This document shows positions 1-9,407 of a stretch of DNA of 64,000 bases, one piece after another. Below the pieces are notes generated by a model. It did no database searches, was not told the DNA's origin, and saw only the letters and a program-made list of their open reading frames with translations. Location: assembly GCA_021030905.1 (NCBI GenBank), contig JAGFMI010000019.1:310001-374000 (forward strand), read 5' to 3'. Numbering within the stretch: position 1 is the first letter of the stretch; every line of letters begins with the position of its first letter. Position numbers and translations under genes: made by a program. The stretch comes from Pyrenula massariospora (lineage: Eukaryota > Ascomycota > Eurotiomycetes > Pyrenulales > Pyrenulaceae).

Positions 1-943
1 CTTCAACCTCACTCTTGCTATCGCTATTGAGCATCACCGTGATCTCGTAGTTCAGTTGTTGTATTTTGCCATCCAGGGACCTCTTCTCCTCTTGCACTGC
101 CAGCTTTCGTTCGTTGAACATACCTCGCAGGTCCTCCTTCAATCCAGCAAGGTCTTGATTGACTTTCTGGCCTAAAATGTCTGTTTCGTGCTGGAGGTGG
201 GTTCTTTGCGTCCGTTGGCGCTGGATCTCAGATCCCCTGGATGTCTGCAACGATGTGCGGAGTTCACTACAAGCAGCACGGAAAAGATACATTTCGTTTT
301 CCACATCTGATTTTGAAACTAAACCCTCTTTTGCAAGGTCAAGGTTGTTTGCCAGCATCAAACGTACGGCCTTCATTATGGTGATCGCTTGATCTTCAGT
401 AAACCCGCCCTTGGCGAGGTCGCGCACTAACGAGTAGGTATCAAAATGGTGAACGTAGGGCGGTGTGGTAAGATGAGGTGGTGGGCGATGGTGGTCCTCT
501 GCTGGCCGACTAAGGACAATGTCTAATGGCGTCGCTGGAGACTCTTCGGAAGTAGACTTAGTCGGCTCCTCGGATGGTCTACTTTTCTCCTCCTCTTTTG
601 ATGTCTCTTTAGGACTCTGGAGACCTTCTCTTCTCGCTTCCGAAGCCTGACTTCCATTTCCCTCTTTCGCAACCTTAGGCTGAGGTTTCTTGGGGGTTTC
701 GCTTGATTTCGCGGAAGCAGGGAGCAAATCACTGTTCGGTTTCGGTGGTGGAGGAAGTCGAGCCTCAGCAGCAGGACCGTACCGCTGAGTGTAAGTGTCT
801 GTCTGACATTTGCGTGGAGACTGATGTAGCTTTCGGCTACTTGGCCGCGGCGTAGATCTTATCGAGGCGTATGTTGTCGGTTCACAAGCTCTGACAGCGC
901 GCAGGAACTTTGTGTGTAGGAATGGTAGCCTCGGCGACGCCAT
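1..943 (-). CDS. DUF1640 / MCUR1-CCDC90-like mitochondrial coiled-coil protein (3' end outside window)
   Basis: Reading the minus strand from the ATG at 943 gives 314 codons without a stop up to the window edge, so the C-terminus is missing. The first ~50 residues are rich in Arg, Ser and Thr and almost free of acids, as in a mitochondrial presequence. Residues ~60-160 are a low-complexity Pro/Lys/Glu/Ser linker. From about residue 165 comes the conserved DUF1640 start (FDTYSLVRDLAKGGF, then EDQAITIMKAVR), followed by a long heptad-rich coiled coil (residues ~200-314). Members of this family (yeast Fmp32, animal MCUR1/CCDC90B) are inner-membrane proteins linked to respiratory-complex assembly and calcium uniporter regulation. 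A C-terminal membrane segment is expected beyond the window. The family assignment is firm; the exact role is inferred. Confidence 0.85.
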   Translation of the reverse strand, partial: MASPRLPFLHTKFLRAVRACEPTTYASIRSTPRPSSRKLHQSPRKCQTDTYTQRYGPAAEARLPPPPKPNSDLLPASAKSSETPKKPQPKVAKEGNGSQASEARREGLQSPKETSKEEEKSRPSEEPTKSTSEESPATPLDIVLSRPAEDHHRPPPHLTTPPYVHHFDTYSLVRDLAKGGFTEDQAITIMKAVRLMLANNLDLAKEGLVSKSDVENEMYLFRAACSELRTSLQTSRGSEIQRQRTQRTHLQHETDILGQKVNQDLAGLKEDLRGMFNERKLAVQEEKRSLDGKIQQLNYEITVMLNSDSKSEVE

Positions 944-1520
944 TGATGAAAGACGAAGAGCGCAAATTAAGATAAGAAGTGGCTACGTGAATTGCTACTA
1001 CAGCTAAATTCTATCGTCATAGTTGATGGCTTGCGCGAGTCGCATGATATTTTCGAAATGCAGGACCCACGTGCATCATTCTCGGACCATCGGCTAACCT
1101 TCCGACACATAGGATGCTTGCGGCTCGTGATGCTCGGAACCATCCGAGGCATAAAGTAGGTTTGAGCCGAGTTTATGTCTTGCACTGCATTTTTAGCGTA
1201 GCCAGAGACGATAGGGTGTCGAAGGACAGACGACGTAGGGGGCCAGAAGTCGTAGCAACCCCTTCAGGCCGATAATGAGCCGGTAAGGGTGGCCACGACT
1301 TCTGTCTCCCTGCCTCGATCATCCACGGTCTCAAGACTCCAGCTCGGAGCGAAAAGCCACACTGTAGAGAGCTACCTAGAAAGAAGGAAATGACCCTGCT
1401 GGACAAAACCATAGATTTGGGAAAGAAGAATGGATCGTCCTCCTGGCAATAGACGTTAAAGTTACATAAGGAGCGAGGTTGGTCGGATGGTAAATTCTTT
1501 ATATTCATTACGTGGCTAAT
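944..1520. other. Intergenic region, no gene seen
   Basis: This lies between the start of the DUF1640 gene and the stop of COG1, both on the minus strand. It must hold the COG1 3' UTR and the promoter of the DUF1640 gene. Reading frames here (for example 1173-1508 minus) have no recognisable protein features. No tRNA or repeat was seen. Confidence 0.6.
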
Positions 1521-3925
1521 CTATGGTGATAATGGCCCGAATAGAAGACTTGTGCGATTCCAATATGCTATAGCCTTTTCCTCTAGCCTTTTAGACAACT
1601 GGGCATCGACCATCAATTTTGCGCGGTGCTTTACAATACCGTCATCGTTTTTAGCGGCGTTTTGATTCGTCTGAATTTGAGGGGTCAAGGCTATTTTCAA
1701 GTAATGTACGTCAAACAATTCTTGTAGGTCTTTTGCAGTCACCAAAGATTCTTCAGATGCTTTCGGCGTGCCATTGGCGAGTTGGATATCTGAAGGTCCT
1801 GATGACCCTTTGTGGATTCCGTTCGTGATAGGTGCGCTACTATGGCTGAAAAAGTTGCCTTGAAGAATCGACTCCCAAACTCTCACCTTGAGAATGTCCA
1901 CAGCGGTCGTGGTCCACAGGTCATAGCCACCATTACCCATCGTTTTCACCAGATGGCGCAGTAACTTCATCGTTGTCGGAGAAGGCGTTACTGGCACTGG
2001 TGGGTCATCGTCCCATAGGTCCTGACTCGAAAATGGTAGATTCCTACTGATAGCGGAAGTATTTATCGTATTAGTAACAGAATCAGCGAGCTGCTCGTGT
2101 AATGGAGGAATCATTGAGCGCAGAACGGTAAGGTCCGAAAGGGGGAAAGCAGCTCTTAGCACATCGTGGATATTCCGGATGAGGCGAATTAGAAGGTGAG
2201 GCTGAGGATTCTGTCTGCGTGACTGCACCTTATTCACGAGCGAGGATTGAAAGTGATCAAGAGCTCGACTGACGCCAGTCTTCTGAATATGGGCGAAAAT
2301 TCTTGGATCGTCTTGTTGCAGCTGTTTCTCAAAATCCGTTACTACTGCCTCATCATCCTCTTCCTCAATGACATCAACCCATCTTGTCGTTCTCGAATCG
2401 TCTAGCATTTTTTGACTCGTCCGAATTGAGTTTATCCAGTTTTTGAGAATATCTAGTATTTTCTGAATCTGGGTCGAGTGGCCGGCATGCCGCTCGTTCA
2501 ACCCGTTAATGAAATTTTCTGTGCCAGTATCAAGCGATAATCTCGCGAACTTGTGATCCCAGAGATTTTTCAACTGAGGACTACCGCCAACTTCAGGCTC
2601 AACAATGAAATGTAGGTGAGTTTCGATTTCCCGCAATGACTCAATTTGTTTCTGGAGCTGTTTCTCCAACCCCTCATTGACCACTTTCCTTAGATCACCC
2701 AAGATTCGAAGTGCTGAATGAGATGGCGTAGAGCTCCAAATAGGAAGCCAAATAGTCAGGAGGTCATTGCGAAGCGTCAGAATAGGTAACACGCCATCTG
2801 CAACGTCGAGGTCTTGTTTCAGAACGTCCAGAAATTCCGTGAAGGCTACGAAAGACCAAGCCTCCAGCATATCCTGGGTCTCCTCATGAGAGAGATTCAC
2901 AGTCTTGATCCAAGGGGTGAAATTTTGGACCTCAGGTGCTATCCACCTACGGAGAAGTCCGATATTGAGGCCGTCTAAGCCTAGAAGCTCTGTATCTTCG
3001 ATGATTGGTCGCTTGCGAAGAGCATTGAAAGATTCTAGAAGCCGTCGATTTAACAGATCTTTGCTTTTCTGCAATGTCTCAATCCACAGCCGTAAGGCTG
3101 ATCTTGTTCCTCGTGGAGGGTTGGACTGTCTTCCTTGCCGACGTATTTTCTCAAGGCGTTGAAGTTGAAAATGCTTTAACACATCCGTAGAAGATGAGTT
3201 AGTTACCAGGCAGAACGCTAACATTGCGTCAACAAGTTCGTCAAGAGTGGTGTGTGTTGACATGAAATGTGCGTCCACACGATCCAATAGACGACGTCTC
3301 AGGGAAGCAATTCTAGATCTCAAAATCTCCAAGGCCGGTATCGTGGTACCTTTTTGACTCAGTGTCTTATGAGTCAGTCTTGCAATTGTTAAAAGTTTAG
3401 CTGCAAGAGAAAGAGAATTCTTTTTCTTGACAAGCTTTGAAGCCAGCAATCTGCAATTCTCGAGTAGGGCGAGCTGGCCACCATATGCTCGCTGCTCTTC
3501 GCCTAGTCTTTATCAGTCTCTCCATAGCATTATTTTGACCCTGGTGCACGGACGTTGTGACAGTGACGCATCTCGTTCTTGAGATACTTGAAATTTTGCA
3601 TGGTCGATCGCACGAGTGTTGCAGTTTTGCCCAACCGTTGCTAAGCAAGACTCTGCGTTCTGGACCTGATCATGCATCTGAACTATCTGACCAGCTGTCT
3701 CCAGCAAACTGCGGTAACGTGCCCTATGGATCTGTCAATGAGTATCAAGTACCGTAATCAAGAATCTGCTCTGGCCACTCACCCTACGAGCGTCCGTAGA
3801 CGGTCTTTGTTTGCTGAGACATCACTGCGCAGCTGCTGCTCAAGACGCCTACTTCCAGCGACTGGTCCACGAAACGCGTCTTCCCATGAATTGAGCGTCT
3901 GGGCTTCTGGCTCGTTGGCAGCCAT
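1521..3925 (-). CDS. COG1: Conserved oligomeric Golgi complex subunit 1 (COG1), three exons
   Basis: COG1 is a lobe-A subunit of the COG tether, which captures vesicles for retrograde traffic within the Golgi. I join three exons on the minus strand: 3925-3783, 3723-3554 and 3502-1521 (2,295 nt, 764 residues). Intron 1 uses GTGAGT and CATAG; intron 2 is about 51 bp with GTCCGT and CTAG and is the less certain boundary. The N-terminus carries the family start: the run RLRTLVG joins across intron 1 to ARYRSLLETAGQIVQM, matching the Vps51/COG1 helix where other subunits have a similar RTLVG-xxYRxLL. After intron 2 comes GGQLALLENCRLLASKLV, then LLTIARLTHKTLS, typical of COG1. The rest is helical and poorly conserved, as usual in the family, with an acidic patch (EEEDDEAV). 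Length agrees with fungal COG1. Confidence 0.85.
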
Positions 3926-4345
3926 TTTTAGATAGCTTGTGGCGCGGTGCCATGCGTCTGCTCAAGTGACAATCGATCCGCGTCTGGACTTGGCGAGTGA
4001 AACAGCCTTAAGGAATAAGAGCTTATGGCGTGTCCAGAGCGTGCATTGTATCTTTGTAGACTTTCGCGAGCGAGTGCCTTGAGTGTGTGCTGTCACCGTG
4101 TCGCCTCCAAAACTCCGTTTTATCTCCGCACCTTAGTGCTACAGAGCTTATGCAAGGAACAGTCATCATCGGCCAACTATCTTTAATAAACAGCCTTGTT
4201 GTTTGATGATGTTGTAAGACGGAGAGCCTGTCAGCTTTCCGGCTCGGGTTCTTGTCCATGAAGACTTCCTTATTTAATCATTCACTCCCCTTCTGGTACT
4301 CTGTATAACCGCACTTGAATCTTAATAGTGAGCCTAAGGTATTTA
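3926..4345. other. Intergenic region, no gene seen
   Basis: This is the COG1 upstream region and the TACO1 3' region. Reading frames here (such as 4023-4259 minus) resemble nothing recognisable. No RNA gene was seen. Confidence 0.6.
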
Positions 4346-5247
4346 CTAAGAATCTGCAAGATTAAGGTATATGTTCTGTACACTAGAGTCTGCCTGAATC
4401 AGCTCAATGATACTGTCGACCGCATTGATCTTAGAGTCATCGAGGTTCACCATCGTCTCAGGTACAGGATCGAACACAATCTCTGAACTCTCCAGTTGCA
4501 ATGAGAACAGTTCCTTCATTGCCTGCGCAACCGCAGTGAGAGCATTCGGCTCAGTTTCGACAACTAAACGTCCTTCCACATCAAGTTCCACGTCTGTAGC
4601 CCCAGCGTCAATAGCCTGCTCCAAAACGGCATCAACCCCAACTTTGTCGGCCTTTTGAAATATGTTTCTGCCTTTCCTCTCGAATAGAAAGCTTGTTGGC
4701 GACAGAGCTCCGCCGTTTCTGGTTATGATGGCTCTAATGTCTTGCAACACTCGTCCCTTGCTCTCAGCCAGGCATTCGATCACAGATCCGACGTTATGAG
4801 GCAGCATGGCCTCGATGGTAATAGACTCTAACGGCTGGCCCGTCACCGATTTGCCCTGGCCTTTCGCGATGGCACTCTCGATCGACGTTTTGGAAAATCC
4901 AGCTCTTTTAGCGTTGTTAATCACATAAAGCAAACGCGGGTTAAATTTCGGATCAGCACCTCCATCTACAGGTTTGGCAATTAGCACATTTCTGGGAATG
5001 TTTGCGCTTTCAGAACACCCAGCTTCCTCGTACCTTTCGATGCCAGAGCTATCTCCTTTGACAGTACTGAGCGAACTTTGCTTTTTGCAGCATCTTCCTT
5101 TCCTTTGTCGTGCTTGATCTTGGACCATCTGTTATGACCTGAGAGCGTAGCAGTCGAGGTGCTCAGTTTGTTGGACAACAACGCACGTCTCTTGAGAGAA
5201 GTTGCAGCCTTCCATGATCTGCGGGAGACGTGTCCTGCGTAGATCAT
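4346..5247 (-). CDS. TACO1: YebC/TACO1-family mitochondrial translational activator, one intron
   Basis: Two minus-strand exons, 5247-5034 and 4965-4346, join across a 68-bp intron (donor GTACGA, acceptor CTGTAG, phase 1) into 277 residues. The N-terminus (Arg/Ser/Lys-rich, no acids for about 35 residues) is a mitochondrial targeting sequence. The family signature SGHNRWSKIKHDKGK follows, then KEIALASK, spliced to DGGADPKFNPRL, where bacterial YebC reads GGxDPxxNxRL. The C-terminal half keeps the YebC domains 2 and 3 (NVGSVIECLAESKGR, ITRNGGALSPTSF, GATDVELD). In animals TACO1 helps mitoribosomes translate COX1 through proline-rich stretches, and the yeast relative is Dpc29. Without splicing the two frames look like a frameshift, but splice sites and family alignment explain the break. 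Confidence 0.92.
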
Positions 5248-5914
5248 GAGAGCCGACCGCGTTGCAGTTCACAATAGTGCTTAGCTGACTAGATGTCGGT
5301 TGTCGGAGTGGAAAACCTTCGCAAGTAAGCCTCGTTATGCTTGGCATCGGCCCGCTGCGGTTGAGCCTCACGGTAATCTCTAATCAATCATCTCCACTAT
5401 CAACCGTATCAGGGAGCTCCGGGCTGCAGGACAGGGCACCCTTGCGAGCTCCTTTCGACGTCTCAGAAAGCCCTGTCATTTATTCTCGAGTCTATGCTCA
5501 AATAAGTGATAGATGTCAAAGCATTGAATCCTTCCTTGGCTGCTTCATGTACCCGCAATGGCGTGCATCTCAAAAATGGCCATTGGGTGCTTACTCCCTA
5601 GCCGCCATCACCCCCCGCACCGGAGGAAGATAGTGGTGTTTCAGCCCCCAAAATGAGTCTGCCAGTCCGTAACTGGCAACTAGTAAGGCTCGCCAATTCA
5701 GGTACATCAAGACCCTTATGGGCTGACCTTTTTCGGGAGTGTAAGTCTTTCTATCTTACAGGTCAGCGAAAGACCCTTGACTGCTGGACCTTCTTCTCGT
5801 TCTGCGTCGTAAAATTCAGAACTCAGTATGATTTCTTGACCGGGCTTAATCCTCTTTACTAGAGGGTCTATGACTTAAAGACGCTTGACGCTCATTGTAT
5901 CCGATGTTGCGCAT
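5248..5914. promoter_or_regulatory. Divergent intergenic region between TACO1 and the membrane-protein gene
   Basis: These 667 bp separate the start of TACO1 (minus) from the start of the membrane-protein gene (plus), so both promoters lie here. A C-rich stretch occurs at about 5610-5622. The short frames at 5337-5633 and 5653-5862 show no protein-like features. No TATA box is convincing. Confidence 0.5.
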
Positions 5915-7345
5915 ATGGCAAAAATAGAGGTACATTATGGGTCAAGAAATGTCACGCTTGTCGAAGGATGGGTCGATTCACCTAATGGCCGAGGTACTGT
6001 CGACATTCTCTGGGCATGTCTATTCACAGTCTTCTTGTCCAGTTGGTCAATACTTTGTCTGAATTTGCCAGCTCATTCTGAAGGCTTCTGGCATCGTGCG
6101 CGAAGGAAGTTCTATTGGACTCTGCTCACGGTTCTGGGACCCGAGATTATCTTTCAACTCTCACTGGGACAATGGCTTGCTGCTCGCCGTTGGACCAAAG
6201 CGTTTCGAGAACTTGGTCATACCAATTGGTCCATGACCCACAGCTTCTACGCCCAGATGGGTGGGTTTCATCTCTACACTTCAGACGCATCATCATCGTT
6301 CCCGGTCAATCTCCCTCAGCTACATTGGCTGCTACAGAAGAGCTACGTCAAGCTGCCACATGTGAAGAAGAAAGTTATTCTCGACAAGAACAAGGCTGAA
6401 GCAATGGTCCGAATCTTGACACTAGGGCAAACTTTATGGTTCACCGCAAATTGTGTTGCTCGTGGTATCCAAGGGATTGCGTTGACGACGTTGGAACTAT
6501 CCACGCTTGCTTTCATATCATCGGCCCTTGGAACTGTGTTCACCTGGTTCCACAAGCCAATGGACGTCGAGACACCCATCTCTATCACCCTAGAGGTGCC
6601 AATGGAGGAGATCCTCCGCCGCGAGGGCCGCGAACACGAAGAATGGCAAGATACTCCCCTCGACTTTGTCGATCGCAAGCGACAATGGCCCTGGAATCTA
6701 TACTGGCACTACGGCATGTCGATCGCAACAAAAAAGTTAAAACTGACCTGGGTCATACTGCGCCCCACCGACCGCCCCGTCAAACGTCTGCACGACGACA
6801 ACTTCCCCGAGCCCACCCTCAAGTCCCTACCAATCCTATTCGTGTTCCACGTCGCATACGCGGCCATCCTGATGGCGGGCTGGAACCTCGAGCTCCCCAC
6901 CGCGACCGAGCTCCTGCTCTGGCGCGTCGCGAGCGCCATCCAGCTCGGGACGATTGTCTCCGCCTGGCTCACCATGCCGCTCCAGATCCACGACGTGCCC
7001 CCCTCCCTCCAGCGCCTGTTCGACTTTGCTAGGAAGGAACAGAAAAAATTCGCCTTTCATCACGACGGCAGCGGTGGCGGTGAAGAGGAGGGGAGATGGT
7101 ACAGGAAAGCGTCGCTCGTGAAGAGTGTGAAGAGTCGGGCGGAGGGGGCGCGGACGTTGATCAGTGATGATCCGAACTGGCGGGCGTCGTTGCGGCTGTT
7201 GGTGCTGTATGAGTGCACGGTGATTGTGTATATGGTTGCGCGCTTGTATATTGTGGTCGAGGATTTTGTGTCGTTAAGGGCGATGCCGGCGTCGGCATTT
7301 GATACGGTGAACTGGCAGGCTTGGTGGCCGCATATTTCGAGGTAG
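5915..7345 (+). CDS. Fungal multi-pass integral membrane protein, uncharacterised family
   Basis: One open frame of 476 residues. The frame is open upstream to 5885, but the first ATG is at 5915 (MAKIEVHYGSR). It opens with a short soluble stretch and the family motif GWVDSPNGRGTVDILW, directly followed by a hydrophobic helix (residues ~32-52) and a second at ~66-88 ending in GQW. A Trp/Tyr-rich middle holds MGGFHLYTSD and FPVNLPQLHWLL. More membrane segments follow at about 190-215 (LELSTLAFISSALGTVF), 300-320 and 425-447, with the motif WFHKPMDVETP after the third. This pattern belongs to a widespread but uncharacterised Pezizomycotina family. The coding strand turns from C-rich (6550-7020) to G-rich (7060-7345). 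It converges on the hydrolase gene with 143 bp between them. Confidence 0.8.
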   Translation: MAKIEVHYGSRNVTLVEGWVDSPNGRGTVDILWACLFTVFLSSWSILCLNLPAHSEGFWHRARRKFYWTLLTVLGPEIIFQLSLGQWLAARRWTKAFRELGHTNWSMTHSFYAQMGGFHLYTSDASSSFPVNLPQLHWLLQKSYVKLPHVKKKVILDKNKAEAMVRILTLGQTLWFTANCVARGIQGIALTTLELSTLAFISSALGTVFTWFHKPMDVETPISITLEVPMEEILRREGREHEEWQDTPLDFVDRKRQWPWNLYWHYGMSIATKKLKLTWVILRPTDRPVKRLHDDNFPEPTLKSLPILFVFHVAYAAILMAGWNLELPTATELLLWRVASAIQLGTIVSAWLTMPLQIHDVPPSLQRLFDFARKEQKKFAFHHDGSGGGEEEGRWYRKASLVKSVKSRAEGARTLISDDPNWRASLRLLVLYECTVIVYMVARLYIVVEDFVSLRAMPASAFDTVNWQAWWPHISR

Positions 7346-7488
7346 TATCGATCCATTAAAGATTGCGTCTAGAAAGTCGTAGACTGATTGCGAAATGCCA
7401 AATAAAAAGTCGGTGGAATTGGTATAGCTACTGGCTTGATATTGCTTATTTGGACACGCCTTTAGAATGTCGTTTATTTAATGTATCT

Positions 7489-9143
7489 CTATCTATCTAG
7501 AGTCCACCATCTGACCGGATGAGGCCTACCCTCCTTCCATTTTCTCCTAATACCATCTTCCATCCTCACCCTCCACTCTCTCTGCTCGACCAACAGTCTC
7601 TCAACCGTCGCGTCATCCAAATCGATCTTTCTCTCATGCCCAGCCTCATGTCTCCCGCCATTTCCTCTCATCCCAAGCTTCTCCAGCGGTACCTCCCAAA
7701 TCGTACCGCCTTTATCCAACCAAGTGCCGGTATCCCTCCTCTCAACGCCAGCCGGTTCGACAACCTGTCTGCAGAATGCGCCCCAATTTGCATACGCAAT
7801 GTTGCGTCGATGGCTGAAAGGTAGGATGATCACGAATGTATGGGGCATGCCGATGTAGCCCTCGAAGATGACGGTTGCACCGGCGCTGTGTAGCTTTCTT
7901 GCAAATACTTCGGCTTCGTCCTGGATACCTTCCCATCCTACGTTCAGGTATACGGGCGGCGAGCCTTCCCAGTGGTGTTTCTGCGCTGCAAGAGGACTGA
8001 TGAGGGGATGTTTGGTCATAGTTGCATTGCAGTAAGTTTCAACTCTGGGAGGGTTCGTCGGCCAAATAGAGTCGGGAGGGAAGTTTGGTGTGGGAATGGT
8101 GATTGGTACTGAAGGATCGGAAGACGGAGGGGCGATGATATCGTATCTTGCATTGCTGTAGACTGACGGTAAACAGCGAGAAATGTCTAGCCATGGTGAT
8201 GTCACGGCTAATCCTGCCACAGGCGGCGAGGGGATGAACACTTCTTTGCCGTGAATATGAAGAGTATCGGCTCCAATTTTCTTGAGTGCTAAAAGAAGTA
8301 GCAATAGGGCGCATCCAAGTCCACCACCGGAAGAATCGCCAGTCAGGACGATTTTTGAGGCGGGGACAGGGTCGTGGAACGCGCCAGGAGGTGGTGCTAA
8401 TAGGCAAAGGTACGATACTAGGGCATCAAGAAGTGCCGCTGGGAAAGGATTTTGCGGTGCGAGTCTCTGTCTCACCGAGACACATCGTCCTTGGGCTTTG
8501 TGAGCTAGCTCAGAAGTAATGAAGCGATGGGTCGATGGGTCCATCAGGCTAAGCAGCAGTGAGTACTGACAGCTGCTCGTCTTGATGTCGTGGGAGCTCA
8601 CCAGAATGCACCGCCATGGAAAAACAGTAGAGTGGGCCCGTCAGATCTGATAGATTGCATCAGCTTGTGATATTGCTCCCTCTCAGGTAATTCCGGTCGC
8701 TGTGCCCATGCCGAAACTCCGTTGCGGTGCCCTGTCCATTCAACGTAGAGGTCTTCAATCTCAGGCATTGTGTAGGCATCATTTCCCTCTCCAAGAGCAG
8801 CAATCGCTGCTGCTAGTGCTTCTTTAATTCCATAGATCTTTCTCTTGCCATCTCCAGTCGCTCTATCATGTGCAGTCTCCTCGGCTTTGTCAGGTTTTGG
8901 TATGGTATATTTAGCAATCCAGCCCTCTCCTATTCCATAATCTCTGCAGAATTGATGCTGCGATTGCAACAGCGGAGCCGGTTTGCCAAGCACTGGTCGG
9001 GCAGCTGTAACGATGATCTCAGTAAGAAATTCTTGGACTGAGGCATTGCGGGAAAGGCCGAAAACGGCGAGAATTGCGGTCACGACAATCAGGGGGATGT
9101 GCGGAATGACGGTACCGGCAAGAGACAGCGGACTGATGTCCAT
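7489..9143 (-). CDS. HSL-type alpha/beta-hydrolase (esterase/steryl acetyl hydrolase-like), membrane anchored
   Basis: Two minus-strand exons, 9143-8602 and 8548-7489, join across a 53-bp intron (GTGAGC, CTTAG, phase 2) into 533 residues. Residues ~13-30 form a hydrophobic signal anchor (VIPHIPLIVVTAILAVF). The oxyanion-hole motif HGG(AF) sits just before the intron and LMDPSTHR after it. The nucleophile elbow is GDSSGG with Ser ~253, then the acid (DEAEVFARKL) and the histidine (GMPHTF), in the order of the hormone-sensitive lipase branch (alpha/beta hydrolase fold 3). Family members cleave short-chain esters; the substrate here is unknown. The last ~90 residues are rich in Arg, Lys, Glu and Trp and extend beyond the usual catalytic fold. 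Only 264 bp separate its start from the divergent LAA1 gene, so the promoters overlap. Confidence 0.85.
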
Positions 9144-9407
9144 CTGTCCACAGCTCGCTGGTGAGGTTCCATGGTGCTTTGGATCTGTCGATGTCGCTCC
9201 TCGCCTTCATGTGCGTCGGCGCTAGTTAGGCGGGAAGAATGGCCTTGAAGTCCGCACTTATCTGAGTGGGGGCAGGTTTGCCGGATCTTAGGCTTTAGTT
9301 GTAGGGATTGGCGACGACTGGAATTATTGATGACCGCAGAGAGACACCTATCTTCCAATATATTCTGGTGATAGATCTGTCTAATTGTCTTGGTGTTTCG
9401 TTTGTCC

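Noticed and set aside
1173-1508. 111-codon minus-strand frame between COG1 and the DUF1640 gene
   Set aside because: No conserved motif or protein-like composition, and no splice partner.
4965-5034. Apparent frameshift in the TACO1 gene between two overlapping frames
   Set aside because: A GTACGA...CTGTAG intron in phase 1 restores the family sequence exactly, so the gene is intact.
6436-7032. 198-codon frame rich in Arg, Pro and His over the membrane-protein gene
   Set aside because: It is the shifted frame of a GC-rich coding region; the other frame has a coherent family signature.
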